Notes: a model not told the origin generated them from the letters alone. A stretch of DNA of 64,000 bases from Aminipila luticellarii (GCF_004103735.1 NZ_CP035281.1:806001-870000); one strand, 5' to 3'. Numbered from the stretch's first letter, positions 18,653-27,488 are shown. Program-made: numbers and translations.

Positions 18653-18730
18653 AAACATGTAAAGAAATGGAATATATAAATATATCATCTGATTTGTATA
18701 TATTCAAAAAAATGAAAAAATATAGACATT

Positions 18731-18747
18731 AAAAAAGCACGTCATTA
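18731..18747. terminator. Left half of a hairpin split by the IS3 insertion
   Basis: AAAAAGCACG here and CGTGCTTTTT at 20630-20639 are perfect complements. Removing the IS and one TTA duplication restores a 10-bp stem with an 8-base loop and a T tract, i.e. a terminator-like hairpin. Confidence 0.6.
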
Positions 18748-18835
18748 TGATACATCCCTTGTCAAGTAGACAAAGAAAATAATTAAATTGTAGGTTCTAA
18801 TCTAACCAGCGTTCATTAGAGTGCTGGTTAGATTT

Positions 18836-19873
18836 TCATATTGCTTGTTGTAATGCCCGTTGTTTCTTTTGTTCTATCTCCGTCCAAAACTTAATGTATC
18901 GATTAGCTTGTTTGATTGGATATATAGTTGGTTCTGCGGATTGCAGAGTTTCTTTTCTAACCTGTCCACAGGTCTTACCTTTATATCGTTTTTGCGGATA
19001 TTCATTTATGTAATAATCGAGTGTTCCATATATAGCGTGGATCATTTCTTCTTTGGATTGAATATTCGGATAGAGAATAAACAGCATATCCTTAAAAATT
19101 CCTTGGAATCCTTCACAAGGTCCGTTATCAATACATCGAGATACCCTAGACATGGATTGTGTCATTCCGTACCCCTTAAGCTTTATTTTAAATACTGTTC
19201 TTGTATACTGGAAGCCTCTATCACTGTGATAAAGTGGCATAGCCTCAGGATAAGCGTCATGAGCCATTTCTAATGCTGTATTTGCGAGAGCAATATCATT
19301 TCTATCTGATACAGCAAAGCTAACAGGATATCTATCATATAAATCCAAAACAGGGCTTATATATAGTTTTTCACCGGTTATTGGTATTTTAATTTCTGTA
19401 ACATCAGTACACCATTTTTCATTAGGCTTGTTAGAATTAAAATCTCTTTTTAAAACATTATCCGCTGTTTCCTCTGGCGTTGATTTTATGTAAGTGTAGC
19501 TGGATGACCTTCTATAAGAGGATTGAATATCGTTGATACACATAATTCTATAAACTCTGTTATGCCCACATGTAAAGTGATGCTTGTTTTTAAGCGTGTA
19601 ATACATATTCATTGCACCAAATAAAGAATTGTTAGAGGCAGCGACTTCTTTGATTTTGATAAGAATTCTTTCGTCTTCCAATTGCTTTCCTGTAGGAGTA
19701 GAATGGAGCCATTTATAATAAGCAGACCTAGAAAGATTAAGATGATTACACATGAAAGATATATCCCATTTTTCATCAGATTCATGAAGTTCCTTTATAA
19801 GTTCATAATCTGCGATTTTATTGTAATGGGCAAAGTAAGTTCTTTTTGCTTTAGCTAAACCCTCAATCACCAC
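18836..19873 (-). CDS. IS3 transposase OrfB (DDE integrase domain)
   Basis: OrfB provides the catalytic domain. It contains an HTH_21-like segment near the start (NLSRSAYYKWLHS) and the DDE triad of the retroviral-integrase fold: D in WCTDVTEI, D in YHSDRGFQYT, and E in DNGPCEGFQGIFKDML. As an open frame it starts at GTG 19873, but it is probably made mostly as an OrfAB fusion by -1 frameshifting at the A7G run in the end of orfA. The frame is intact (345 aa). Confidence 0.92.
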   Translation of the reverse strand: MVIEGLAKAKRTYFAHYNKIADYELIKELHESDEKWDISFMCNHLNLSRSAYYKWLHSTPTGKQLEDERILIKIKEVAASNNSLFGAMNMYYTLKNKHHFTCGHNRVYRIMCINDIQSSYRRSSSYTYIKSTPEETADNVLKRDFNSNKPNEKWCTDVTEIKIPITGEKLYISPVLDLYDRYPVSFAVSDRNDIALANTALEMAHDAYPEAMPLYHSDRGFQYTRTVFKIKLKGYGMTQSMSRVSRCIDNGPCEGFQGIFKDMLFILYPNIQSKEEMIHAIYGTLDYYINEYPQKRYKGKTCGQVRKETLQSAEPTIYPIKQANRYIKFWTEIEQKKQRALQQAI

Positions 19874-20553
19874 CTTTCTCGTTCCTCGGCTTTTTTTAAC
19901 AATTCATATTTCTTTCGATATTCTTCTTTTTCACGTTCTAGCTGAGCAATCTTCCTTTCAGCTTTTTCCAAATCTGATAATTTATCCTCTTGTTTGCATT
20001 TTCCTCGTTTATCAATAAGAGCTGTTTGCCCTTCAGCTTCATATTTTCGAACCCATTGATATAATTGGGCATATTTGCATCCATATTTAGCTGCAGTTCC
20101 CTTGATATCTCTGCCTTGAGCAAGACAATATTTAATGATTTCTATTCTCTCTTCAAAAGTAGTTTTTAATGTATCTACCATATAGACCTCCGGTTTAGGA
20201 TCGTACTCCTTTAATTCTATATGATTATTATACATCTTTATCCATCTAATGAGTGTAGTTCTTGATGGTATATTATACTTAATAACTAATTCGTTTGGAG
20301 AATTAGTGCCGTTAAGGTACTCCTTAACAACTCGTTCCTTGAATTCTTGTGAATAATAATTATTTCTGGCCTTATTAATAAATACAGATGCACCATATGC
20401 TTCGTACTTTTTAACCCAACCACGAACAACACCTCGTCCATGTTTTCCCATATTCAGTTCTATTGCAATTTGAATAGCTGATTTGAAACCTGACAGATAG
20501 TCGGTACATGCTTTTATTTTTTCTTCAACTGTATAGCTTGATTTTCTGGACAT
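19867..20553 (-). CDS. IS3 transposase OrfA (DNA-binding)
   Basis: OrfA binds the IS ends and regulates transposition. The 228-aa protein is longer than usual for IS3 OrfA because it appears to hold two or three helix-turn-helix units: about 8-60, about 70-110 (SRTTLIRWIKMY) and about 120-170 (KYGCKYAQLYQWVRKYE). These are followed by a leucine-zipper-like coil (about 185-225) used for multimerisation. Near its 3' end lies TTA AAA AAA GCC. A -1 slip there enters the orfB frame without meeting a stop. Confidence 0.9.
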   Translation of the reverse strand: MSRKSSYTVEEKIKACTDYLSGFKSAIQIAIELNMGKHGRGVVRGWVKKYEAYGASVFINKARNNYYSQEFKERVVKEYLNGTNSPNELVIKYNIPSRTTLIRWIKMYNNHIELKEYDPKPEVYMVDTLKTTFEERIEIIKYCLAQGRDIKGTAAKYGCKYAQLYQWVRKYEAEGQTALIDKRGKCKQEDKLSDLEKAERKIAQLEREKEEYRKKYELLKKAEERERW

Positions 20554-20627
20554 AATAAAGTCCCACCTCCATAGATAAATGAAATTTAATTATTTCATAT
20601 GTCTACTTAAGTGGGATTGTATCATTA

Positions 20628-21034
20628 GGCGTGCTTTTTATTTGTTATTTGTTAAGTAATTTGAAAAATAATACATAATGTCAAAATATGTCGAAAAATG
20701 GGAAAGAACAAAGCACAAAAGGTAGAAAAAGAGCAGTATACTTATAATAAAGAAGAATTTTAAAATAAATTCAGGATTTATCAAATAACTGAAATATAAA
20801 CATTGGTCGTGCTTTCGATGTTTATGGTTAGGGTTATAGCAATAATACGAAATTCAATTATCTGCAGAACTTGATAAATCTAAACGATAGCATTTCATTT
20901 ATAAGATGATTGTTGGTAAAAAACAGATTGTTGAGGGTGTTACGATTTAAAATATTAGAATTATTTATAATTTTGTAGAGGAACTAACTTGCGGAATAAC
21001 ATTAACAAGAATGCATTCTAATAAAGGAGTATTT
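20628..21034. other. Intergenic stretch between the IS and the first cargo gene
   Basis: About 400 AT-rich bases without a convincing gene. It begins with the right half of the split hairpin (to 20639) and contains a degenerate copy of the cargo intergenic motif (GCTTTCGATGTTTATGG near 20811-20827). This is where transposition genes would be expected in a Tn7-like element, and none is present. Confidence 0.6.
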
Positions 21035-23515
21035 ATGATTAAAACTATAAAAGATACAAAAGCATATGTTCTTTTAAAAAGTAAAGATAGTCCATTTATA
21101 AGTCAAATAGAAGATTTGTATGAGTATGCAGATAAATTTTTGCCACAAATTAACCGACTTTTTTCAAACTATACAGGGCATGGAATGGCTCACTCATTGA
21201 ATGTTACCGACTATATGTTTGAAATCATTGATAAGCCTGAGTTGCTAAGTGATTTAGAAATAGTAACATTAATTTATAGTGCACTACTTCATGATATTGG
21301 TATGGCGGTAACGGAGGCGGAAATCGATTCTATAAAAAATGATGACGACGTTTTTTCAAGTCGTAAATATACGGTGGTCCTTTCAAAATATCAAAATGAA
21401 CTTGTTGCTCTTCAAGAATGTATTCGCCCGACACATGGGAAGCGCTCACACAGCCATATTATGAACATGGATGAAAAACACTTCATGCTTCCAGGGAGCA
21501 CAGCTGTGTCATTTAAAGAAGATGTTGCTAAAATATGTGCTGCTCATAATGAGAGCTTTGAATGGCTGATATCTAATATGATTCTTGACCAAAGAAAAGG
21601 TGAATGGGCACTTAACTCTCAATATATTGCAATGCTATTGCGCATCGCAGATTATTTAGATATTGACGAAGAACGAGCTCCCTTTTATCTTTATCAATTT
21701 CTTAACCCGAAAGATTATGGAGACCTAGAGTGGCAACAACACTATGTTATTGAAAACAAAGATAAAATTTATGTTGATGAAAAAACAGGCAAAAAGAATA
21801 TTGAAATCTATGGAGAAAGTGCAAACCCTGAAATACATAGAAAGTTGTTAAAATATTTTGATGCTGTTAATGGCGAATTGAAAAATGCTATTGACTATTC
21901 AGAAACCTTTAGAGATAAAAAATATTTATTATCAATAGGATCTTCTGTTCACAACAAAATTCGCACAAAAGGATTTGCGTTCTCAGATTTCAAGTTGGCC
22001 TTGGATTATAAAGCTGTGACCAATCTTTTGATGGGGGAAAATATTTATGGGGACGAAAAATATGGTTTGAGAGAACTTGTTCAAAATTCAATAGACGCAT
22101 GTATGATTATGGCTGAGGAATCAAAGAAAAATGAAGAATTTAAATATTCTAAATACAACCCCTTTATTAGCATTATTTTGGATAAAGAACGTAAGCAAGC
22201 AATAATATTTGATAATGGAAAAGGAATGTCGATTGATATATTAAAAAAATATTTCTTAAATGTTGGCGTGTCTTATTATGTATCTGATGACTACCTGTTT
22301 CAAGGAAACAATTATTCCCCGATTGGAAATTATGGTATAGGATTTTTAGCCTGCTTTATGTTATCAGATACAGTTTCTGTTGTTACTAAATATTATGGTG
22401 AGAGTCAAATAAATAAAATTGACTTTGAGAAAAGTAGCGAATATATTTGCTTAACATTTGAAGAAAAGCCAAGAAGTCAAGGTACTGAAATTGTTCTTGA
22501 TTATGATAAATTTATGAGTGCTTTTAGCGGTAAAGAATCAAATGTAGAAGAGTTTATTAGACAGAACTTTGTGGATTGTTCAATTCCTATATCCTTAGTT
22601 ATATGTAAGGAAGGTAGTACTACAACAAAAAGTATTAACTTGAAAAAAATAGGATCATTTTATCCTGAGTCAATCAGACTTGATAGGTATTTTGATGGAA
22701 TTGAGGTTGAAGCAAAATTTAGCTATAAAGGCATTCAATATTTAGAATTTTTTTCTGATATAAGTTGTGATGAAAGTCTGGTTTATCAAGAAAAAACAAA
22801 TGCACTTTTCAAGGAAGAAGAAATTCATCCTCGAAAGCTATTAAAGGATTTTATTGATGATGGATCAATTAAATATTTAAGAGTCCCTATAATAACTCCT
22901 TCTGAAGAAGACGAATTCATAAAATCTTATGAAGTGCTTGATGACTTTGATGAGGCTTTAGATAAAATAAACTATGAACAAGCAAATATTATCGCAGAAG
23001 ATAGCTCACTGTATAATGAATCACAACTGATACGCTACAATTATGACTATATTGTCGATTTTTATTCCCTATCCGACTTTAGAAGTGAAGTTGGACATTC
23101 ACAAGAAGCTCCGACGTATACCTATTTGGAAAAGAAGAAAGTAATCCATGGAAGTGGAAATAAGATTTTGCCATACGATATAGAGAAGTACTTTAGAGGA
23201 AAATATTCATTTCAATGGAAAGATTCGTTATATATTAAAAATGTATTAATTTCATCTGCACATATTAAAATACCTTTTTTGGCTGAAGGAATTGAACTAA
23301 AAGGGTTGGTTATAAATGCTGTTGGAAAAAAAATCGTTCCAAATATTTCAAGGAATAATATAAGTGAGCCTCAGCTACAATTTTTATCTTATGCTATTGG
23401 TAGAGCTATTCATCTTTGGATATGTGATGAAGGTGGATTACAAGTAGAAAATAAACAGTTAATGCAAGGATTTTTAGAAAAATGTTATCCTGATAAAAAT
23501 GAATATATGAAGTAA
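21035..23515 (+). CDS. HD-domain plus Hsp90-type (GHKL) ATPase protein
   Basis: An 826-aa cytoplasmic protein with two recognisable modules. The N-terminal part (about 30-210) has HD-phosphohydrolase motifs: H49/H53 in HGMAHSLN, H86-D87 in LLHDIGMAV, and a late AHNESF/DYLDIDEERAP region. The middle (about 335-480) is a GHKL/Hsp90-like ATP-binding fold: N-box RELVQNSIDAC, G1 box DNGKGMS (about 393-399) and G2 box GNYGIGFLACF (about 430). The rest resembles an Hsp90-like middle domain only in length. No known role is assigned; such fusions occur in defence islands, and nucleotide or nucleic-acid processing under ATPase control is an inference. AAAGGAG precedes ATG 21035. Confidence 0.75.
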   Translation: MIKTIKDTKAYVLLKSKDSPFISQIEDLYEYADKFLPQINRLFSNYTGHGMAHSLNVTDYMFEIIDKPELLSDLEIVTLIYSALLHDIGMAVTEAEIDSIKNDDDVFSSRKYTVVLSKYQNELVALQECIRPTHGKRSHSHIMNMDEKHFMLPGSTAVSFKEDVAKICAAHNESFEWLISNMILDQRKGEWALNSQYIAMLLRIADYLDIDEERAPFYLYQFLNPKDYGDLEWQQHYVIENKDKIYVDEKTGKKNIEIYGESANPEIHRKLLKYFDAVNGELKNAIDYSETFRDKKYLLSIGSSVHNKIRTKGFAFSDFKLALDYKAVTNLLMGENIYGDEKYGLRELVQNSIDACMIMAEESKKNEEFKYSKYNPFISIILDKERKQAIIFDNGKGMSIDILKKYFLNVGVSYYVSDDYLFQGNNYSPIGNYGIGFLACFMLSDTVSVVTKYYGESQINKIDFEKSSEYICLTFEEKPRSQGTEIVLDYDKFMSAFSGKESNVEEFIRQNFVDCSIPISLVICKEGSTTTKSINLKKIGSFYPESIRLDRYFDGIEVEAKFSYKGIQYLEFFSDISCDESLVYQEKTNALFKEEEIHPRKLLKDFIDDGSIKYLRVPIITPSEEDEFIKSYEVLDDFDEALDKINYEQANIIAEDSSLYNESQLIRYNYDYIVDFYSLSDFRSEVGHSQEAPTYTYLEKKKVIHGSGNKILPYDIEKYFRGKYSFQWKDSLYIKNVLISSAHIKIPFLAEGIELKGLVINAVGKKIVPNISRNNISEPQLQFLSYAIGRAIHLWICDEGGLQVENKQLMQGFLEKCYPDKNEYMK

Positions 23516-23605
23516 CTTCACTGGGTGGTGTCAAGGTACACAGACTTTTTAAAATAAATCACTCGATGACATCGCAAGGAACAGTTTACATACTTTGTGT
23601 TAGTG

Positions 23606-23627
23606 AGCTTTCCATTATGTTTATGAT
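23606..23627 (+). repeat. Cargo intergenic motif, copy 1
   Basis: AGCTTTCCATTATGTTTATG continues to 23627. It is the first of four clear copies of the motif GAACTTCCCATTATGTTTAT(A/G)AT, each following a cargo gene. Confidence 0.6.
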
Positions 23628-23651
23628 GGACAAGACGATTGCTAGCAATAA

Positions 23652-23810
23652 TGGGTACTTTTGTTAATAGTAGGTCATTACAATAATCGGTTAGGCCTTT
23701 CAGATCAAAGTGTGGAGTGGGAAGTGTTGTACCGTATCCTTAATGAGTTGGAAACTTATAGAAGTAAGCGGAAACACGAGAAACCGGAATTTATAAAGTT
23801 GGAGAAATAG
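23652..23810 (+). other. Possible short ORF (about 50 aa) before the RloC-like gene
   Basis: A frame open from a TAA near 23650 to TAG 23808-23810 reads ...VGHYNNRLGLSDQSVEWE and ends in a charged tail. There is no clear start codon or ribosome binding site, and the RBS of the next gene lies in its end. It may be chance or the remnant of a larger gene. Confidence 0.2.
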
Positions 23811-23811
23811 T

Positions 23812-26196
23812 ATGTTTGAAAGTATTTATAAACTAAAGCTTAAAGGTGCAGCTTTTGCTGAGGAGACTATACTGCCGTTGTTTTCTGATTCCAAAGACCG
23901 GATTTCGTTGATTTATGGTAAAAATGGAACAGGTAAAAGTACCATATCAAAAGCGGTATTAAAGGCATCTGGTAGATTGATGGAAGAATTGTCAGAGGCA
24001 AGCTTGCTTGATGAACAAGGCCAAATTGTAGCCCTTCCTCAAAATCCTGATGAACAGAGAGTGTATGTTTTTAATGAGGATTATGTTCAGGAGAACATTC
24101 GCCTGAAAGAAGATGGCTTGCAAACAATCATTATGTTTGGCCAGCAGGTGGATTTAGATAATCAAATAACTGCAGCACAGGCTGAATTTGATGCGGCTGA
24201 AATTGCACGCCAGCAACAAGAAGAAAATTACAAGCAATACTCGGATTCGTCATTAGTAACAGCTCCTAGATATTACATAGCCAAAATGAATCTCGCATTA
24301 TCTGGAGACAACCACTGGGCTGGGCGTATAAGGGTGATTGACAGTTCGCGTAGGAGAAATGCGTCTGTAACCGATAATACATACGCTGAGGTTATCTTCA
24401 ATAAGCCGACCAAATCGTCTGAAGAACTACAGCAAGAGTTTAACGAAAAGCTTGCGATTTTACGAAAGGCAGAAGCTGGAACAGGGAAAATCACTACTCC
24501 CGTGAAGTCGGATTTAAAAATATCTCTAATAGAGGAAGATGCTATCACTCTTCTTGCTGGGCAGATCGAACATCCTGAATTGAATAAGAGAGAGGAATAT
24601 TTGATTTCTTTAATTGAAGACGGAAAAAGTAACTGGCTTAGTCAAATGGATACAGAATTTTCGAATGAAGAGACAGTGGCGTGCCCATTTTGCCTTCAAC
24701 CGATAGATGCAGAATACAGAGTTTCACTTTCTGATAGCATTAGAAAAGTATTGTCCAGAATAGTTGAAGAACATAAGGATGCCTTGAATAGACTGATTGT
24801 CAGTAAAATTGTAATTGATTTTCAGCCATATGTGGATTTGCATTCAGATGTATTAGAAGATTGTAAAGCAAAATTGCAACAGCTTAATGATACAATTGAA
24901 GGATTTAACGCCAGAATTCAAGAGAAGATTGATAAGCCTTTCACCCCGATAATTTTGAATTCAATTGATATACAAGAAAAAAGGAAAGTTCTTAATGGTG
25001 CACTGTTTGTTCTTGAACAGATTCGAACAAACTATAATAAGCCATTTGAAAGCACAGCATTATTGCGAAATGACTTGTTTAAGTTAAATGATAATATTGC
25101 ATACTATGAGATTCTTGATTTCTACAATTCGTTTATTAATCAAGATGCAAAAGCAAAAGAAGCAAAGGAAAAATGTGATGCTATGATCATTGCTTCACAA
25201 CAAAAGAAGACGGCATTGGATGCATTAAATGACCTGAAAAAGAGTGTTAGCATTGCACTCGAAATCATTAATTCTAGTCTGAGGTATGTATTCTTTGCAA
25301 ATGGCAGGTTGGAAGTACATTGTGAAGATGAGTGCTACAAATTGTATTCAAATGGATGTCAAGTGAAGCCAAGTGATGTATCAGTTGGTGAAAGAAATAT
25401 TCTTGCTCTTTGCTACTTCTTTACAGAGATACTCCGTCAGCAAGAAGAGAGAAAATCGTATTGTGAAGAAATGTTTCTATTGATAGATGATCCCATATCT
25501 AGCTTTGACCGCGAGAACAAAATCGGAATCATGTCTTTATTAAAAGCAAAACTCAACGCGATAATATGTGCGAATATCAATTCTAGGATTGTGCTGTTAA
25601 CCCATGACATCCAAGCCTTTTTTGATTTACAGAAAATTTGTGATGAAGTGAAGAACAATGCGAATAGAATTCATGGAAATAGGATTGGATCTTATAAACT
25701 TTGGGAATTACAACAGAAATCATTAGTTGATTTTAAGTACAAAAAAAGTAATGAATATTCAAGTATGCTTAATCAAGTATTTGTTTTTGGCTGTTCTGCA
25801 CCTATAGCTCAAGAAATGACTATTGGAAATACAATGCGAAGAGTATTGGAGACATATTCAACATTTTTCTATAAAAAGGGTATCGACGATGTGTCTTGTG
25901 ATGAAACGATACTAAGCGCATTATCAGATCAAAGCTACAAGAAATATTTTGAAAACCTTATGTATAGATTAGTGTTGAACGGTGAAAGCCACATGGAAGA
26001 AAGGGTGCGAGGCGGCTCTGATACTGATTTTGTGGAAATGCTTACCATGGCTGAAAAGAAAAAAACTGCAAGAGATATAGTTTCGTTTATATATCTTTTG
26101 AATCCTACACATGTCATGGCGCATCTTCAGGAGCATCCGGATGCTGAATTAACTATTAATAACTGGTGTGAAGATATTAAAGCATTGAACTTGTAA
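23812..26196 (+). CDS. RloC/PrrC-like ATPase with anticodon-nuclease motif
   Basis: A 794-aa ABC-type ATPase (AAA_13 family). Walker A YGKNGTGKST lies near residues 33-42, a signature-like VSVGERNILA near 523, Walker B MFLLIDDPISSFD near 555, and the H-loop VLLTHD near 595. Long coiled coils surround C291-P-F-C294, a zinc-hook-like CxxC as in RloC. The C-terminal region holds R676-xxx-E680 and H727 (NGESH), matching the Arg-Glu-His nuclease triad known from PrrC and RloC, which cut tRNA anticodon loops upon phage infection. No restriction-modification genes lie beside it; RloC, unlike PrrC, is not always linked to one. All motifs look intact, so it is probably active. Confidence 0.78.
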   Translation: MFESIYKLKLKGAAFAEETILPLFSDSKDRISLIYGKNGTGKSTISKAVLKASGRLMEELSEASLLDEQGQIVALPQNPDEQRVYVFNEDYVQENIRLKEDGLQTIIMFGQQVDLDNQITAAQAEFDAAEIARQQQEENYKQYSDSSLVTAPRYYIAKMNLALSGDNHWAGRIRVIDSSRRRNASVTDNTYAEVIFNKPTKSSEELQQEFNEKLAILRKAEAGTGKITTPVKSDLKISLIEEDAITLLAGQIEHPELNKREEYLISLIEDGKSNWLSQMDTEFSNEETVACPFCLQPIDAEYRVSLSDSIRKVLSRIVEEHKDALNRLIVSKIVIDFQPYVDLHSDVLEDCKAKLQQLNDTIEGFNARIQEKIDKPFTPIILNSIDIQEKRKVLNGALFVLEQIRTNYNKPFESTALLRNDLFKLNDNIAYYEILDFYNSFINQDAKAKEAKEKCDAMIIASQQKKTALDALNDLKKSVSIALEIINSSLRYVFFANGRLEVHCEDECYKLYSNGCQVKPSDVSVGERNILALCYFFTEILRQQEERKSYCEEMFLLIDDPISSFDRENKIGIMSLLKAKLNAIICANINSRIVLLTHDIQAFFDLQKICDEVKNNANRIHGNRIGSYKLWELQQKSLVDFKYKKSNEYSSMLNQVFVFGCSAPIAQEMTIGNTMRRVLETYSTFFYKKGIDDVSCDETILSALSDQSYKKYFENLMYRLVLNGESHMEERVRGGSDTDFVEMLTMAEKKKTARDIVSFIYLLNPTHVMAHLQEHPDAELTINNWCEDIKALNL

Positions 26197-26287
26197 AGTT
26201 GCAGACTATCGAGAAATTATTTCTACGAGATAGATTTAATGATTGGAAAAGCCCGCTAAATATCCGATTGACGGATTACGGTTTGCT

Positions 26288-26310
26288 GAACTTCCCATTA
26301 TGTTTAATTT
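26288..26310 (+). repeat. Cargo intergenic motif, copy 2
   Basis: GAACTTCCCATTATGTTTAA lies 92 bp after the RloC-like gene. A shorter inverted match (AGGAAGTTGAA) follows at about 26330-26340. Confidence 0.6.
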
Positions 26311-26415
26311 ATTATACATAAAATCCAGTAGGAAGTTGAAAATTTGCCTATTTAGCATAAAATTAACTTAAGCTAATAAACAAAATGATATTAATAATAA
26401 ATTGTGAGGTAAAAT

Positions 26416-26664
26416 ATGATTTGTCCGATTTGTGGAAAAGAAATGACTAAAGGCGGTATAATCCTTAGCGGGATAAAATTAGATGGGGAATTTACATGGT
26501 ATTCACAAAATGAGTTTGATAAAAAAGGGCTAAAAGCCTGGGACAGAAGTAATAGAAAAAACATAGATGCTAAGAGAAGCTTAATGGGTGAAGAAAAGTT
26601 TAATAATGCGTATTTCTGTGAATCCTGCAATAAAATTGTAGGTATATTTACTATTAATATATAG
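26416..26664 (+). CDS. Small zinc-ribbon protein (DUF6487-like)
   Basis: An 82-aa protein with an N-terminal CPICGK (C3/C6) and a C-terminal CESCNK (about 73-76) that would together bind one zinc ion, separated by a glycine- and tryptophan-containing core (GEFTWYSQN). The layout resembles the small PF20097-type zinc-ribbon family of unknown function. TTGTGAGGT precedes the ATG. It is separated from its neighbours by the repeated intergenic motif, so it seems to be an independent unit rather than part of an operon. No function can be given. Confidence 0.6.
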   Translation: MICPICGKEMTKGGIILSGIKLDGEFTWYSQNEFDKKGLKAWDRSNRKNIDAKRSLMGEEKFNNAYFCESCNKIVGIFTINI

Positions 26665-26782
26665 TATTGCAATCATTTAAAATTCTGCTGTCCAAATATG
26701 ACCAGTAAATTCGACTGCTCCTTTGAAAGTGAATGGTGTAAAGTTCTAATTATAGCTATGGCCTAGCGTAAAAGGTATTATC

Positions 26783-26806
26783 AAACTTCCCATTAGGTTT
26801 ATGATA
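26783..26806 (+). repeat. Cargo intergenic motif, copy 3
   Basis: AAACTTCCCATTAGGTTTAT, then GATAT, lies between the zinc-ribbon gene and the next gene, just upstream of that gene's probable promoter (TTATAATAAAT near 26816). Confidence 0.6.
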
Positions 26807-26841
26807 TATTAGACTTATAATAAATAGGAGTATACTAGTCG

Positions 26842-27438
26842 ATGTTAAAAATGATTAAAGGATGTAAAATATACGGATTAAATAAACTTCAGGAACATTA
26901 CGAAATAAATGGATTTACCATGAGGGCAAATGTAAATGCGGACAAAATTAGGGAAGTGATACAGCATTTTATATTTTCTCAAACTTCACTATTATTTTTT
27001 GTATTGGAGTTACCATCAAATGAAATTGATGAAAAGCGTCTTAGAAAATGTGATTATGATTCAATGCATAAGGATATTTATTATATTGATGGATTAAGTA
27101 AAGAAGAAATTCTTACTCTTATTACAAATTACGGTGATCTTCTTATTAATGATGGATTAAGCGGTTTTGGCTTTGGCTCGCATGATAATACAGCAGAAAT
27201 AATGGTCGATAAATATAATGTTGTTACCTTATGGACACATAACATGGAAAAATATGATGGCTTCTTTGAACAGCATAATATAAATAGAACTGATAAACTT
27301 GTTACGGCATGGGATACATTCAATGATGATACTCCAGGTGAAAGTTTTTGTTTTGAAGTTGATGGGAAGAATGTTTTTTGTCTTATTGATGAATTAAAGG
27401 ATTGGGGCATTTATTTTGCAAAGCAGAGAGAGGGATGA
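26842..27438 (+). CDS. Hypothetical protein, 198 aa
   Basis: I do not recognise this protein. It looks soluble, mixed alpha/beta and acidic, without signal peptide or membrane segment. A repeated aromatic/glycine stretch GLSGFGFGSHDNTAEIM lies near residues 106-122, and the C-terminal half is rich in W, F and D (TAWDTFNDDTPGESF). The ATG is preceded by a GGAGTATAC site 15 bp upstream. It stands alone between two copies of the cargo motif. Immunity-type proteins can have this size and look, but no partner toxin is visible, so I do not propose that. Confidence 0.6.
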   Translation: MLKMIKGCKIYGLNKLQEHYEINGFTMRANVNADKIREVIQHFIFSQTSLLFFVLELPSNEIDEKRLRKCDYDSMHKDIYYIDGLSKEEILTLITNYGDLLINDGLSGFGFGSHDNTAEIMVDKYNVVTLWTHNMEKYDGFFEQHNINRTDKLVTAWDTFNDDTPGESFCFEVDGKNVFCLIDELKDWGIYFAKQREG

Positions 27439-27460
27439 ATTTATCATATTTTTTTACATT

Positions 27461-27488
27461 CTGAACTTCCCATTATGTTTATAATAAT
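27461..27488 (+). repeat. Cargo intergenic motif, copy 4
   Basis: GAACTTCCCATTATGTTTAT, then AATAAT, starts 23 bp after the stop of the 198-aa gene. A weaker partial copy (TTAATGTTTATAATGAG) follows the next gene at about 30311-30327. Confidence 0.6.

Larger units (their letters stand above)
18748..20624 (-). mobile_element. IS3-family insertion sequence (IS150-like), 1877 bp
   Basis: The element has ends TGATACATCCC... (left) and TGATACAATCCC... (right, read inward), with inverted similarity through AAGTAGAC. It is flanked by a TTA direct repeat (18745-18747 and 20625-20627), the 3-bp duplication usual for this family. It carries overlapping orfA and orfB on the minus strand and looks complete. 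It lies inside the larger Tn7-like element. Confidence 0.85.

Noticed and set aside
18731-20640. IS3 ends placed at the outer AAAAAGCACG repeats
   Set aside because: TG...CA ends with TTA duplications lie further in, and the outer repeats form a hairpin in the target. The inner borders fit IS3 rules better.
26416-27438. Toxin-antitoxin pair
   Set aside because: The two genes are 177 bp apart, separated by the intergenic motif, and neither resembles a known toxin or antitoxin.
23606-27488. Integron attC sites between the cargo genes
   Set aside because: The repeat recurs after genes as attC sites do, but it lacks the GTTRRRY core and paired L/R boxes, and there is no integrase.
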